DNA of 64,000 bases from CAVSCD01 sp963726335 (GCA_963726335.1 CAVSCD010000010.1:372001-436000); one strand, 5' to 3'. Counted from the stretch's first letter, positions 9,499-18,393 are shown. Translations and numbers: made by a program. The notes: generated by a model not told the origin, from the sequence alone.

Positions 9499-9783
9499 TT
9501 AGAATCGATCGAAATCTTTTCTTTCCCGGCGTTCAAAGCCCTGTCGCTCGGTCCTCGGCTTGGCATCATTGACGATGATCCGGCGGCCGTCAAACTCCGT
9601 GCCGTTGAGCTTCGCCTTGGCGTCTTCCGCACCCTCGGGATTCGCCATTTCAACAAACCCGAAACCTCGTCCCTGAAGGACGTTCGCTGAGTTCACCTCT
9701 CCGTGCTGCGCAAAGAGCTCTTTCAGCTTGTCTTCGGTCGTCCTGTAGTTGAGGTTTCCCACATACAATTTTACGGCAGCCAT
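9499..9783 (-). CDS. Small RNA-binding protein with one RRM domain
   Basis: A 94-residue single-RRM protein of the bacterial/cyanobacterial Rbp type. The RNP2 motif is LYVGNL (residues 6-11) and the RNP1 motif is RGFGFVEM (about 39-46). A short charged tail (RTERQGFERRERKDFDRF) follows. Proteins of this kind bind single-stranded RNA and often respond to cold or act post-transcriptionally; the target here is unknown. The start is fixed by a strong AGGAGG 8 nt before the ATG. It stands alone, divergent from sppA. Confidence 0.9.
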   Translation of the reverse strand: MAAVKLYVGNLNYRTTEDKLKELFAQHGEVNSANVLQGRGFGFVEMANPEGAEDAKAKLNGTEFDGRRIIVNDAKPRTERQGFERRERKDFDRF

Positions 9784-9989
9784 GAATCAGACCTCCTAAA
9801 ACCTTGGCCAGCCTCATCCCTTCCGGGAAGGGCGGCCAGCCGCAAATGGCAAGTCATTCTTCCATAACTTATTTAAGAAATCAAGAGCTATTCGGGGGGT
9901 GTCGTTTCTGCTATGATTTTCCTCGCCGGCCGCCCCGCGGCGCCGCCGGTTCGGCGATCGGCGAAGCCCGGACAGGTCAAGGAGAACCC

Positions 9990-11702
9990 ATGAAAAAGGG
10001 AAGATACGTCGTGATCATCATCCTGATATTTTTCTTCCTGGCGGCGGCGGCGTTCCTCGCCTTCTTCTATTCCCGGTTCAGCCGCCCGGCCGAGGTCGCC
10101 GCCGCGTCCTACCTGGAGATCGGCCTGAGCGGTCCCCTCCCCGAGCTCGCCGAGCCGGACTGGCTGACGGCCCATGTGCTCGGCCGCCGTCCCCTCTCGG
10201 TCCACGACATCTGGGAGAACCTCCGCAAAGCCAAGGTGGACGGCCGCATCCGCTGCGTGCTTATCCGAATGGGAGCGATCGGCGGCGGCTGGGCCAAGGC
10301 CGGCGAGCTGCGCGATGCCATCTTGGATTTCCGCCGGTCGGGGAAGAAAGTCTACGCCTACATCGAGGAGGCGCCCGAGTTCGATAAGGAATACTACGTG
10401 GCGACCGCCTGCGACCGGATCATCCTTCATCCCCTCGGCTGGCTGGGCGTCAACGGCCTCGGCGGCTGGGTGCCCTTCTTCAAGGACAGCCTGGACAAGC
10501 TGGGGATCGAGGCCCAGTTCGAGCACGTCGAGGAGTTCAAGACAGCCTACAATATGTTCACGGAGAAAGGGTTCACCGAGGCCCACCGCGTCATGCTGGA
10601 ATCGCTCGAGCAGGACATCTTCACCGATTATGTCCACACCGTCGCCGAAGCGAGGAAAATGAAGGAGGAGGACTTCCGGGCGCTTCTCGACCAGGGGCTG
10701 TTCCAGGGCGAGCCGGCGAAAGACGCCGGCCTCGTGGACGACCTGATGTACGACGACGAGCTGATGGCGCTCCTCCGCGACGAGGGCCGGAACCTCGAGC
10801 GGGCGAGCCTGGCGGAGTACAACCGCGTCAGCGCGACATCCCTCGGGCTCGAGACCGGCCGGAAGGTCGCGCTCATCTATGCCATGGGCCCGATCATCAC
10901 GGGCGAAGGCTACTACGAATCGGTCGGCGGTCGGACTTTCGCGCGATGGATCCGGCGCGCCCGCGAGGACCGGTCGGTGGCCGCGATCGTGCTTCGGGTG
11001 GACAGCCCGGGGGGCTCGAGCGTCGGCTCGGACGTCATCTGGCGGGAAGTCCTGCTGGCCAAGAAAGAGAAGCCGGTCGTCGTCTCCATGTCCGACCTGG
11101 CGGGTTCGGGCGGCTACTGGATCTCCATGGCCGCCCACAAGATCGTCGCCCAGCCCCAGACCCTGACCGGGTCGATCGGCGTGATCGCCGGCAAGTTCAG
11201 CCTGGCCGGGCTCTACGGGAAGCTCGGGATCACGGCGGAAAAGCTGACGTATGGCGCCCGGGCCGACATCTTCTCCAGCTTCCGTCCGCTGAGCCCCGAC
11301 GAAAGGCAGCTGCTCAAGGGCCAGATCCTCTGGACTTATGACCGGTTCCTCGGCAAGGCCGCGGAGGGCCGGAACATGACCCGGGAGGAAGTCGATAAGG
11401 TCGGCAAAGGCCGCGTCTGGACGGGCCGTCAGGCCAAGGAGATCCGGCTTCTGGATGAGACCGGCGGGCTGACCATGGCCATCGGCCAGGCCAAGAAGCT
11501 CGCCGGCATTCCGGCCGAAGAGGAGGTCTCACTCGACGTCTGGCCCAAGAGCACCTCGTTCTTCGGGACGGTTTTCGGCCGGCAGGAGGCCGCGGTGAAA
11601 TGGCCGCTCCCCGAAGAGACCGGGAAGCTTCTGACGACGCTCAAGGCGCTCGAGAACCAGAACCCGCTGGCGGTGATGCCGTTCTGGCTGCCCGTTCAAT
11701 AG
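9990..11702 (+). CDS. sppA: Signal peptide peptidase SppA, 67-kDa type
   Basis: Membrane-bound serine protease that degrades cleaved signal peptides in the inner membrane. The 570-residue protein has an N-terminal membrane anchor (residues 7-28) and two tandem peptidase-fold repeats, as in E. coli SppA. The likely catalytic lysine is K184 (EEFKTAYN) in the first repeat, and the nucleophile S373 lies in LAGSGGYWIS of the second. The second repeat also shows RVDSPGGSS and LTGSIGVIAGKF. The ATG at 9990 follows AAGGAGA at good spacing; upstream in-frame codons lack such a site. It is transcribed alone and converges on the helicase gene, whose stop overlaps this one's end. Confidence 0.93.
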   Translation: MKKGRYVVIIILIFFFLAAAAFLAFFYSRFSRPAEVAAASYLEIGLSGPLPELAEPDWLTAHVLGRRPLSVHDIWENLRKAKVDGRIRCVLIRMGAIGGGWAKAGELRDAILDFRRSGKKVYAYIEEAPEFDKEYYVATACDRIILHPLGWLGVNGLGGWVPFFKDSLDKLGIEAQFEHVEEFKTAYNMFTEKGFTEAHRVMLESLEQDIFTDYVHTVAEARKMKEEDFRALLDQGLFQGEPAKDAGLVDDLMYDDELMALLRDEGRNLERASLAEYNRVSATSLGLETGRKVALIYAMGPIITGEGYYESVGGRTFARWIRRAREDRSVAAIVLRVDSPGGSSVGSDVIWREVLLAKKEKPVVVSMSDLAGSGGYWISMAAHKIVAQPQTLTGSIGVIAGKFSLAGLYGKLGITAEKLTYGARADIFSSFRPLSPDERQLLKGQILWTYDRFLGKAAEGRNMTREEVDKVGKGRVWTGRQAKEIRLLDETGGLTMAIGQAKKLAGIPAEEEVSLDVWPKSTSFFGTVFGRQEAAVKWPLPEETGKLLTTLKALENQNPLAVMPFWLPVQ

Positions 11703-14614
11703 GCGTAGGTGAAGGGGCAGATCGTCCGGAACTCGCAGTAGCTGCAGTTGTGCCAGTCCGGCCGGGCCTCGAAATTCACGGCCCGAATGCCGGCCTCGGC
11801 CTCCGCGATCTTATCCCAAGCCCGGGTCATCTCCTTCTCGCCCTTGACGGCCCGGCCGATGATGTCCGATTCCAGGAAATGGAGCCGAGTCTCGGCGAGC
11901 GGCCCCGGCTGGGTCTTGGTGAAGGATAACGCGTAAAGGTCCATCTGGAGGCTGGCGGCCGCGCGCTTATCCGCGTCCTTCTGGTCCTTGACGTCGGTGG
12001 ACTTGAAGTCGACGATCACGGCGCCCGCCCCGGTCAAGTCCACCCGGTCCCAGCGGCCGATGAACCGGATCTTCTTCTCCTGCCACTTGAAGTTCTTTTC
12101 GAGGAACTCGGGCCTCGATCCCGAGCTCACCTCCCGGAGATAAAAGCGCTCCAGGGCCTGGCGGCCTGCCTGCTTCCGCAGCTCCTCGTGTTCCCGGCTG
12201 AGGAAGCCCTCGTTCACCCAGAGGCTGTCGTACTCCGCGAGAAGCTGAGCCTCGGTCACCGGCAGGCCGTCCTGCCTCTTTTGGAGGTAGGCATGAATCA
12301 CCCGGTGCAGCACGCGGCCGAAGACGAGGGTGTGGTGGGGCGGCGACGGGATCCTCCAGATGTGGCGGAACTTGTATTTGAGGGGGCAGATGAGGTAATC
12401 CTCGACCTGGAAATAGGAGAGCGTCAGGACCTCCCGGACCTTGGGCGCCGGCAGCGCGCGCTCGCCGGCCGTCGCCTGGCCGAAGCGCCGGATCTCTTCC
12501 AGCGCCGAGGTCCGCTCGACCTCGTCCGGGAGCCGCGGGATGTCCAGCGCCTCGAGCACGAACGGGCTCACCTTCTTGAGCCGCTTCAGCCCGTAATCCC
12601 TGGCCCAGGTGAGATAGAGGAAGCGTTTGGCCCTCGTCATCGCCACGTAGAAGAGGCGCCTCTCCTCCTGGAGCGCGCCTTCCGCGGCGGGCAGCTCCTC
12701 CTTCAGGATCTCGTCGGGGACGGCGATCTTTTCCCGGCGCTCGCGGCCCGGGAACCGGTCGGCGATCAGGCTGACCATGAAGACGACGTCGAACTCCAGG
12801 CCCTTGGCCTTGTGGACGGTGAGCACGTTGACCGCGTCTTCGTCGAGCTCGGCCTCGGCGGTGGCCGGATTGTCCCCGACTTCCTGGAGAAGGTCCAGGT
12901 GGCCCGCGAACGACCTGATGGAATCGTCCTCGACCACCTCGGAAAAGTTCCGGATCTTCTCGAAGAAGAGGCGCAGGTTCTTGATTTTGAGCTCGGCCTC
13001 CAGGGTCGACGCCTCGACGAGCTTCTTGAGGTAGCCGGTTTTTTCAAGGAAGGCGTAGACGACCTGTCCCGCGTTCTTCGACCCTGACAGCCCGACGAAG
13101 TCGATCAGGTCCTCGTGGATCGTCCGGATGAGGGCGACGGTCTCGGGAGAAATCTCGAGGACCAGGGTGCCGCCCGCGATCTCCTCGAAGACGCGGCGCA
13201 GGGGCATGTTCTTTTTTTGGGAATAGTTCGAGATCACGGTCAGGTCGTGCATCCCGGCCGCATAGACCTCCGAGTGGGCCAGGAAAAAGAGGCTGCGGCC
13301 GTCCTCGAAGTCGGTCAGCGCCCGGATGAAGGACACCACGTTTTTGATCTCTTCCTGGGCGTAGAGGCCGCGGCTCCCGGAGAACCGGTACGGGATCTGC
13401 TTGGCGTTCAGCGCCCGGAGAAAGGGGTCGGCGTCGGCGTTCCGCCGGACGAGGATCGCCACCTCGCCCAGGCCGACGCCCTCGTCCAGTTTGGCGCGGA
13501 TCAGCTCGGCCACCCGGTCGGCCTCGTGGGAGAGCGTATCGAACTCCAGGTGGTGGAGGCTCTTGCCGGAGGGCTCGATCGTGGCCAGCAGCCGCTTGTC
13601 CACCCGGCTCCGGAATTCCAGGCGGTTGGGGTCGTTCTGCCGGATGAGCCTGTAGGCGGAGTCGAGGATGGGCTGGACCGAGCGGTAGTTCGTGGTCAGG
13701 ACGATGTTCTTGGCCTTGGGATAATCCCGCTGGAAGTTGAGGATATTGCTGAGCGAGGCGCCCCGGAATCGGAAGATGCTCTGGTCATCGTCGCCCACCA
13801 CGGTCAGGTTCCGGTGGCGCCGGGCCAGCATCTTCAGGAGCTCGAACTGGATATAGTTGGTGTCCTGGAACTCGTCGACCAGGATGTACTTATATTTTTC
13901 CTGGAATTCGGCCAGCACCGACGGCCGCTCGCGGAAGAGGCGCGCCGCCAGCCGGACCTGGTCCTCGAAATCGATCTTCCCGCCTTTCCGGAGGAGGTCG
14001 TCGTAGGCTTCGTAAACCTCCGCCATCTCGCGGTGCTTGAGCGCCGTCTCCCGGTCGGCCGCGTCGCCGCCGGCCGCCTCGAGCTTCCTGGCGAAGGCCA
14101 GGTATTCTCCGGGACTGACGTCTTCCTGCTTCAGCTTTTTAACGGCCCCCAGCAGTTCCTGGATGTGACGGGTCGGCGAGCTGAGAGGCCGGTAATAGCG
14201 GAGCGGCAGGCGGAACAGGTTCGCCCGGACGAAGACCGCCTGCTCGACGTCGTCCAGCAGCCGGAAATCGGGCGGAAAGCCGAGGTCCAGGGCGTAATTG
14301 CGGAGGACCCGTTCGCCGAACGAATTGAAGGTGCTGATGTCGACGAAGGCGTAGCTGTACGGGATGAGCCGGTCGACCCGCTCCTCCATCTCGTTGGCCG
14401 CTTTCTCGGTGAAGGTCACGGCCAGGATCTCGTCGGGCCGGGCGAGCTTGGCGGCGATGAGGTAGGCGATGCGGTGGGTGATCACCTTGGTCTTCCCCGT
14501 GCCGGCGCCGGCGATGATGAGGAGCGGGCCCCGGCCGTGGGTCACGGCCTTCTTCTGCCGGGCGTTGAGGCCGGCGAGGAGCTCGCGCGTGTCGGGGAGT
14601 GCGGGCCGGGGCAT
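11696..14614 (-). CDS. UvrD/Rep-type superfamily 1 helicase with C-terminal Fe-S PD-(D/E)XK nuclease domain
   Basis: A 972-residue fused helicase-nuclease for DNA repair or end processing. The helicase part has Walker A AGAGTGKT (about 35-42), VTFTEKAANEMEERV, the DEFQDTNYIQFELL Walker B/Q region, GDDDQSIFRFRGA and VNVLTVHKAKGLEFDVVF. The nuclease part has VIVDFKS (catalytic D-x-K). A Cas4/AddB-like cysteine set comprises one Cys in YLICPLKYKF and three at 957, 960 and 966 (CSYCEFRTIC), likely binding [4Fe-4S]. It resembles single subunits of AddAB/AdnAB, yet no partner is adjacent. It is first in a run with the FtsB-like and phosphohexomutase genes on the same strand, 10 nt from the FtsB-like gene. 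Confidence 0.9.
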   Translation of the reverse strand: MPRPALPDTRELLAGLNARQKKAVTHGRGPLLIIAGAGTGKTKVITHRIAYLIAAKLARPDEILAVTFTEKAANEMEERVDRLIPYSYAFVDISTFNSFGERVLRNYALDLGFPPDFRLLDDVEQAVFVRANLFRLPLRYYRPLSSPTRHIQELLGAVKKLKQEDVSPGEYLAFARKLEAAGGDAADRETALKHREMAEVYEAYDDLLRKGGKIDFEDQVRLAARLFRERPSVLAEFQEKYKYILVDEFQDTNYIQFELLKMLARRHRNLTVVGDDDQSIFRFRGASLSNILNFQRDYPKAKNIVLTTNYRSVQPILDSAYRLIRQNDPNRLEFRSRVDKRLLATIEPSGKSLHHLEFDTLSHEADRVAELIRAKLDEGVGLGEVAILVRRNADADPFLRALNAKQIPYRFSGSRGLYAQEEIKNVVSFIRALTDFEDGRSLFFLAHSEVYAAGMHDLTVISNYSQKKNMPLRRVFEEIAGGTLVLEISPETVALIRTIHEDLIDFVGLSGSKNAGQVVYAFLEKTGYLKKLVEASTLEAELKIKNLRLFFEKIRNFSEVVEDDSIRSFAGHLDLLQEVGDNPATAEAELDEDAVNVLTVHKAKGLEFDVVFMVSLIADRFPGRERREKIAVPDEILKEELPAAEGALQEERRLFYVAMTRAKRFLYLTWARDYGLKRLKKVSPFVLEALDIPRLPDEVERTSALEEIRRFGQATAGERALPAPKVREVLTLSYFQVEDYLICPLKYKFRHIWRIPSPPHHTLVFGRVLHRVIHAYLQKRQDGLPVTEAQLLAEYDSLWVNEGFLSREHEELRKQAGRQALERFYLREVSSGSRPEFLEKNFKWQEKKIRFIGRWDRVDLTGAGAVIVDFKSTDVKDQKDADKRAAASLQMDLYALSFTKTQPGPLAETRLHFLESDIIGRAVKGEKEMTRAWDKIAEAEAGIRAVNFEARPDWHNCSYCEFRTICPFTYAY

Positions 14615-14624
14615 GATCGGGCGC

Positions 14625-14942
14625 TCAGCGCGGGTCGGCTTTTTTCTTGACGATCACTTTTTCGTCGGACTTCATCAGCCAGAGCTTTTCCCGGGCTTCC
14701 CTCTCCACCGCCTCGGGGTCTTTTTCGAGCGCCAGGATCTCCTGTTGAAGACGGCTTTTCTTCGCCTCCAGGTCGTCGATCTCCCGGAGCAGCGTCTCGT
14801 AGTTCTTCCGGGCCTTGTAGATCTCGATCATGCCCTTCTTCCCGAAGAGGGAGGAGATGAGCAGGACGACGAAAAAGAAGAAGACGGCGGCGAGGGCGAT
14901 CTTCCGCCGCAGGGACATCCCCCGCTCATCGTCCCGGGCCAT
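14625..14942 (-). CDS. FtsB/DivIC-family septum formation initiator
   Basis: A 105-residue bitopic protein of the divisome FtsB/DivIC family. It has a short cytoplasmic N-terminus, one transmembrane helix (IALAAVFFFFVVLLISSLF, about 14-32) and a coiled coil (YETLLREIDDLEAKKSRLQ). The family end motif REKLWLMKSDEKV is present. In the cell it would link FtsL and FtsQ at the septum. Its start overlaps the phosphohexomutase stop (TGATG), so the two are translationally coupled. Confidence 0.88.
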   Translation of the reverse strand: MARDDERGMSLRRKIALAAVFFFFVVLLISSLFGKKGMIEIYKARKNYETLLREIDDLEAKKSRLQQEILALEKDPEAVEREAREKLWLMKSDEKVIVKKKADPR

Positions 14943-16342
14943 CAGGCCAGCCTCTGAACGCCGAAATCGAGAAGCGCGTTCAGCTCCTTCCGGGTGCTGG
15001 CTTCGGCATAGCAGCGGATGACCGGCTCGGTCCCCGATAACCGGAGCAGGAGCCAGTCGTCATCCGCGAAATCGAACTTGATGCCGTCGAGGCGCTCGAT
15101 CGCCGCGACCGGGCGGCCGGCGAACCGGTCGGGAGGGTTGAGGATAAGGTCGCGCAGCCCCCGCTCGTTGAGCGGGTTGAGCGGGATGTCCCGCTGGCCG
15201 CCGTGCTTGCGGCCGTACTCGCGGAAAAACCGCCGCCGCAGCTCGGTGAGAGGCTGCCCCGTGACGGCGAGCATCTCGGCGACCAGGAGCCCGGCGAAGA
15301 TGCCGTCCTTCTCGGGCAGGTGGTCCTTGACGGCGATGCAGGCGCTTTCCTCGCCGCCGAAGATGATCTGTTTCCGGAGGAAGAGGTCGGCCATGTACTT
15401 GAAACCGACGGGCGTTTTGTACAACTCGAGGTCGTACCGCCGCGCGACCCGGTCGATCAGATGGGTCGTGGCCACCGAGCGGGCCACGCCGCCTCGCCAC
15501 CCCTTGACCCGGACGAGGTAGTCGAGGAGCAGCGCCAGGATCATGTTCTGGACCACGAAATCGCCGTTCTGGTCGAGGATGCCGAAACGGTCCCCGTCGG
15601 CGTCCGTCGCCAGCCCGACATTGCAGCTGCGTTCCCTGACGAGCCGGCGGAGCTCCCTCATGTTGGCCTCGGTGCAGGAGGGCGCGATGCCCCCGAAATA
15701 GGGGTCGACGTAGCCGTGGATCTCTTCGACCGGGATCCCGTTCTCCTCCAGGATCTCATCCAGGTATTCCCGGCTGGTCCCGTAAAGCGGGTCGACGCCG
15801 ATCCGGAGTCCCGACCTCTGGATGGCCGCGAAATCGATCTTTTTCCGGATATAATTAAGGTAGTCTTCCTGCAGGTCGATCTTTTCCACGAATTCCTTAC
15901 GCGGGTAATACGCACAAGCGGCGACGCACTTGATCAGGCGCGCGGCATCCTCTTCGATCTTGTCCGTTTCGCTCGGCAGCGCCGGCGCTCCCGTCTCCAG
16001 GTTCAGCTTGAGGCCGTTGTACTCGGGCGGGTTGAAGGAGGCGGTGAAGTTGATGCCGGCCTGGGCCCGGCGCCGGATGATCTGCAGCGCCTGGGCCTGG
16101 GCCGGGGCGTCCCGGTCCGCCAGGAGGGCGTGGATGCCGTTGTGGGAGAGGATCTTGGCCGCCTCGTTGGCGTACCGCTCGGAAAGGAAGCGGGTGTCGT
16201 AGTTGATCACGACGGCGATCGGCCGGTTGTCGAATCGCTTCCCGAGGTAGTTGGCGATGGCCTGGACGACCAGCCGGACGTTGGCAAAGGTGAACTCCTC
16301 GCCCATTATGGCGCGCCAGCCCGAAGTCCCGAATTTAATCAT
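14942..16342 (-). CDS. Phosphoglucomutase/phosphomannomutase (alpha-D-phosphohexomutase family)
   Basis: Interconverts hexose 1- and 6-phosphates for nucleotide-sugar and polysaccharide synthesis; galU lies elsewhere in this window. The 466-residue protein starts MIKFGTSGWRAIMGEEF. The catalytic phosphoserine is S102 in TASFNPPEYNG (Phe replaces the usual His of TASHNP). The Mg loop is DADGDR (D247, D249, D251), the sugar-binding motif is GGEES, and the phosphate-binding LLRLSGTEPVIRCY lies near the end. The ATG at 16342 is chosen because it begins the conserved KFGTSGWR motif. Specificity (glucose, mannose or glucosamine) is not resolvable by eye. Confidence 0.9.
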   Translation of the reverse strand: MIKFGTSGWRAIMGEEFTFANVRLVVQAIANYLGKRFDNRPIAVVINYDTRFLSERYANEAAKILSHNGIHALLADRDAPAQAQALQIIRRRAQAGINFTASFNPPEYNGLKLNLETGAPALPSETDKIEEDAARLIKCVAACAYYPRKEFVEKIDLQEDYLNYIRKKIDFAAIQRSGLRIGVDPLYGTSREYLDEILEENGIPVEEIHGYVDPYFGGIAPSCTEANMRELRRLVRERSCNVGLATDADGDRFGILDQNGDFVVQNMILALLLDYLVRVKGWRGGVARSVATTHLIDRVARRYDLELYKTPVGFKYMADLFLRKQIIFGGEESACIAVKDHLPEKDGIFAGLLVAEMLAVTGQPLTELRRRFFREYGRKHGGQRDIPLNPLNERGLRDLILNPPDRFAGRPVAAIERLDGIKFDFADDDWLLLRLSGTEPVIRCYAEASTRKELNALLDFGVQRLA

Positions 16343-16443
16343 GATGAAGCCCTGGCCAAAAAAGTAGCACAAGCCCCCCGATAAAGCAATGCCGCCCGAA
16401 CGCTAATCGGCTTCCCTACTTTTGGCGTCGACGTTAAGAGAAC

Positions 16444-16565
16444 GGGTCCTGTCATGGCGCGTCCCTGTGCGTCCTCGCGCCTCACCCGTCAACGATGGTT
16501 CGCGCACTCCAGGGGAGAGGGGTCCCCGTCGCTCCGGGCGCGCAGGGACTGGCGTCATGCCACCC
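16444..16565 (+). repeat. Dispersed palindromic repeat, copy A
   Basis: About 122 bp beginning GGGTCCTGTCATGGCGCG and ending ATGCCACCC, between the pcm stop and the phosphohexomutase start. It shares CTCACCCGTCAACGATGG, a CCAGGGGAGAGGGG block and GTCGCTCCGGGCG with copies at 17494 and 40556, and more distantly with one at 34934. The two ends are imperfect inverted repeats, so the transcript or single strand could fold into one long hairpin. No coding sequence is seen in 16343-16605. Confidence 0.85.
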
Positions 16566-16605
16566 GTTCTCTTTGCGGGGGGATCGCCGTGTCAGGACCC
16601 GTACT

Positions 16606-17347
16606 CTATTCCTTCTGGATCTCGCCGGTCATGGGCACGAAACGGACATCCAGTATCTCCCGGGAGACAGGCTTGCCGCCTTTTTTGGTGAATAAAGTGA
16701 GGACCTGGAGGAAATTCGTGCGGCCGAGGGGGATGATAAGCCGGCCGCCGTCCTTGAGCTGGTCAAAGAGCGCGGGGGGGACTTTCTCCGGAGCCGCCGT
16801 AACGATGATGGCGTCAAAGGGCGATTCTTCGGGCCAGCCGAAAAACCCGTCGCCGGCTTTTACCAGGACGTCTTTGTAGCCCAGCTCCGCGAGACAGCGG
16901 GAGGCGCGCTCCGCCAGGACCGGGTTGATCTCAATCGAAAAGACCCGGGCGCCCATCTCGGCCAGCACGGCAGCCTGGTAGCCCGAGCCGGTGCCGACCT
17001 CGAGCACCTTCTCTCCCCCCTCGATCTCCAGGCACTGGGTCATCAGGGCCACGATATAGGGCTGGGAGATGGTCTGCCCCTCGCCGATCGGCAGCGGATA
17101 GTCCTCGTAGGCTTGCGGCTGGAGGCCGGGCGGGACGAACAGGTGGCGGGGTACCCGGAGCATGGCTTGAAGAACCCGCCCGTCCCTGATGTCCCGGGAC
17201 GCCAGCTGTTCTTCGACCATCCGGCGCCTGGCCAGGGCATGGCCGGCGTCGTTTTGGGCTCCCGGGTCGGCGGCGCGATAAGCGCTGAACGAATATCAGG
17301 GCCAGGAAAAGCGCCGGCACCGGGCAGCGGGATCGGCTCATCATCAT
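16606..17347 (-). CDS. pcm: Protein-L-isoaspartate O-methyltransferase, probably exported (N-terminal frameshift)
   Basis: Repairs isoaspartyl damage in proteins by SAM-dependent methylation. The core from MVEEQLASRDI (17220) is intact, with the SAM site VLEVGTGSGYQAAVLAEMG and the Pcm motif PLPIGEGQTISQPYIVA. The frame is open upstream of that Met (ALARRRMVEEQ). One indel near 17290-17300 links it to a hydrophobic leader, MMMSRSRCPVPALFLALIFV, starting at 17347. The real product is probably a secreted or anchored Pcm of about 245 residues, as found in several Gram-negative bacteria. If the leader is rejected, the cytosolic form from 17220 is 204 residues. Inverted repeat copies lie on both sides of the gene. 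Confidence 0.85.
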
Positions 17348-17493
17348 GAACTCTTTTGTATGATTGTCCCGCAACCCGGGTGAGAAATCAACGGCAGGCT
17401 CGGCGTCTGTCAGATTATGGACCCCTCCGGGTCGAGTATCCGAGTCAAATATGAGAGTATCTCGGTTATTACAAGGGAGGCTGGCCAGCCGAA

Positions 17494-17616
17494 GGGTGGC
17501 ACGGCGCCAGCCCCTGCCCGCCCGGAGCGACGGGGCCCCCTCTCCCCTGGGAGCGCGCAAACTATCGTTGACGGGTGAGGCGCGAGGACGGACAGGGGCG
17601 CGCCGCGACAGGACCC
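17494..17616 (-). repeat. Dispersed palindromic repeat, copy B (inverted relative to A)
   Basis: About 123 bp. Read on the minus strand it starts GGGTCCTGTCGCGGCGCG and ends CGCCGTGCCACCC, closely matching copies A and D. It lies in the 506-nt gene-free stretch between pcm and coaD, which also holds the nested palindromes at 17690-17724 and the coaD promoter. Together with copy A it brackets pcm in opposite orientation. Confidence 0.85.
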
Positions 17617-17689
17617 TGAGGCGAAGACAATACGTCATAAAACAGATTGGGCAGTAGCGCACAGGATTCCACATGGAGGCGAGCGGGGC

Positions 17690-17724
17690 GGTGATTTATC
17701 ACCTCAATTCTCCCCTCGAGGGGT
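17690..17724. repeat. Two adjacent short palindromes before coaD
   Basis: GGTGATTTATCACC is followed 8 nt later by CCCCTCGAGGGGTGAT. The ATCACC of the first can also pair with the GGGTGAT that ends the second, giving alternative structures. This may be an operator or an RNA switch-like hairpin, but no known class is recognised. Confidence 0.4.
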
Positions 17725-17793
17725 GATTGACGGCGTCCGGAGCTTCATGGGAAGGTTAACCTGAAAAATACCTGTATCCGTGGAGAAATTGTG

Positions 17794-17820
17794 TTGACAA
17801 GCCCTCCCGTATCTGATAAT
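17794..17820 (+). promoter_or_regulatory. Candidate sigma-70 promoter for coaD-pilMNOPQ
   Basis: TTGACA (17794-17799) and GATAAT (17815-17820) are separated by 15 bp, shorter than the ideal 17. The AT-rich -10 area stands out in GC-rich DNA and lies 34 nt before the coaD GTG. Confidence 0.5.
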
Positions 17821-17853
17821 CAAACTACTAACCCGGTTAACGAAGGGTGAAGC

Positions 17854-18366
17854 GTGCCTTGGATGGAGAATAGAGCATTATATCCAGGTTTTTTTGACCC
17901 GATAACGAACGGCCACGTGGACATCATCCAGAGGGGGCTGAAGTTATTCGACGGCATCGTCGTTGCGGTTCTTAAAAATCCCAAAAAAAGCGCTCTCTTT
18001 TCGACTAAAGAGAGAGTGGCCATGATCCGGAACATCTTTGCGAGCGAAAACAAGGTCGAAGTCCGTGCTTTTGACGGCCTCCTGGTGGATTTCGCCCGCA
18101 GGAACCGGACGCGGATCGTTATCCGCGGGCTGCGGGCGATCTCCGATTTCGAGTACGAGTTCCAGATGGCCCTGATGAACCGGAAGCTGGACGAGGATAC
18201 GGAAACGCTGTTCATGATGCCCAGCCTCAACTATTCCTTCCTGAGCTCCCGCCTGGTCAAGGAAGTCTTCCAGCTGGGCGGCGACGTCCACGACCTCGTT
18301 CCGGGGGTCGTCGAGAAAAAGCTCAAGGAGAAACTCAAGCAGAAAAGATTCGTGCTCTCTCAGTGA
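17854..18366 (+). CDS. coaD: Phosphopantetheine adenylyltransferase
   Basis: Fourth step of CoA synthesis: transfers AMP from ATP to 4'-phosphopantetheine. The nucleotidyltransferase signature ALYPGFFDPITNGHVD is at the N-terminus, and YSFLSSRLVKEV, the ATP-binding end motif, near residues 126-137. At 167-170 residues it has standard size. Two starts are possible: GTG at 17854, with GAAGGG at ideal spacing, or ATG at 17863, giving the family-like MENRALYPG. The GTG is chosen for its ribosome site. It leads the pilus operon, 27 nt before pilM. CoaBC, the preceding pathway enzymes, are encoded at 28-29 kb. Confidence 0.92.
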   Translation: MPWMENRALYPGFFDPITNGHVDIIQRGLKLFDGIVVAVLKNPKKSALFSTKERVAMIRNIFASENKVEVRAFDGLLVDFARRNRTRIVIRGLRAISDFEYEFQMALMNRKLDEDTETLFMMPSLNYSFLSSRLVKEVFQLGGDVHDLVPGVVEKKLKEKLKQKRFVLSQ

Positions 18367-18393
18367 TTTTATATAAGAGAGGTAGATAAGAAC

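Noticed and set aside
9804..9989. In-frame extension of SppA upstream of 9990
   Set aside because: The extra 62 residues lack a ribosome site and would place the membrane anchor in mid-chain; AAGGAGA precedes the ATG at 9990.
13115..14650. Long open frame opposite the helicase gene (511 codons, + strand)
   Set aside because: Antisense shadow of GC-rich codons; the translation is low-complexity and the minus-strand frame has all helicase and nuclease motifs.
16422..16691. Open frames within repeat copy A and its copies
   Set aside because: The same repeat gives different frames in each copy, with no conserved start or ribosome site; the element is non-coding.
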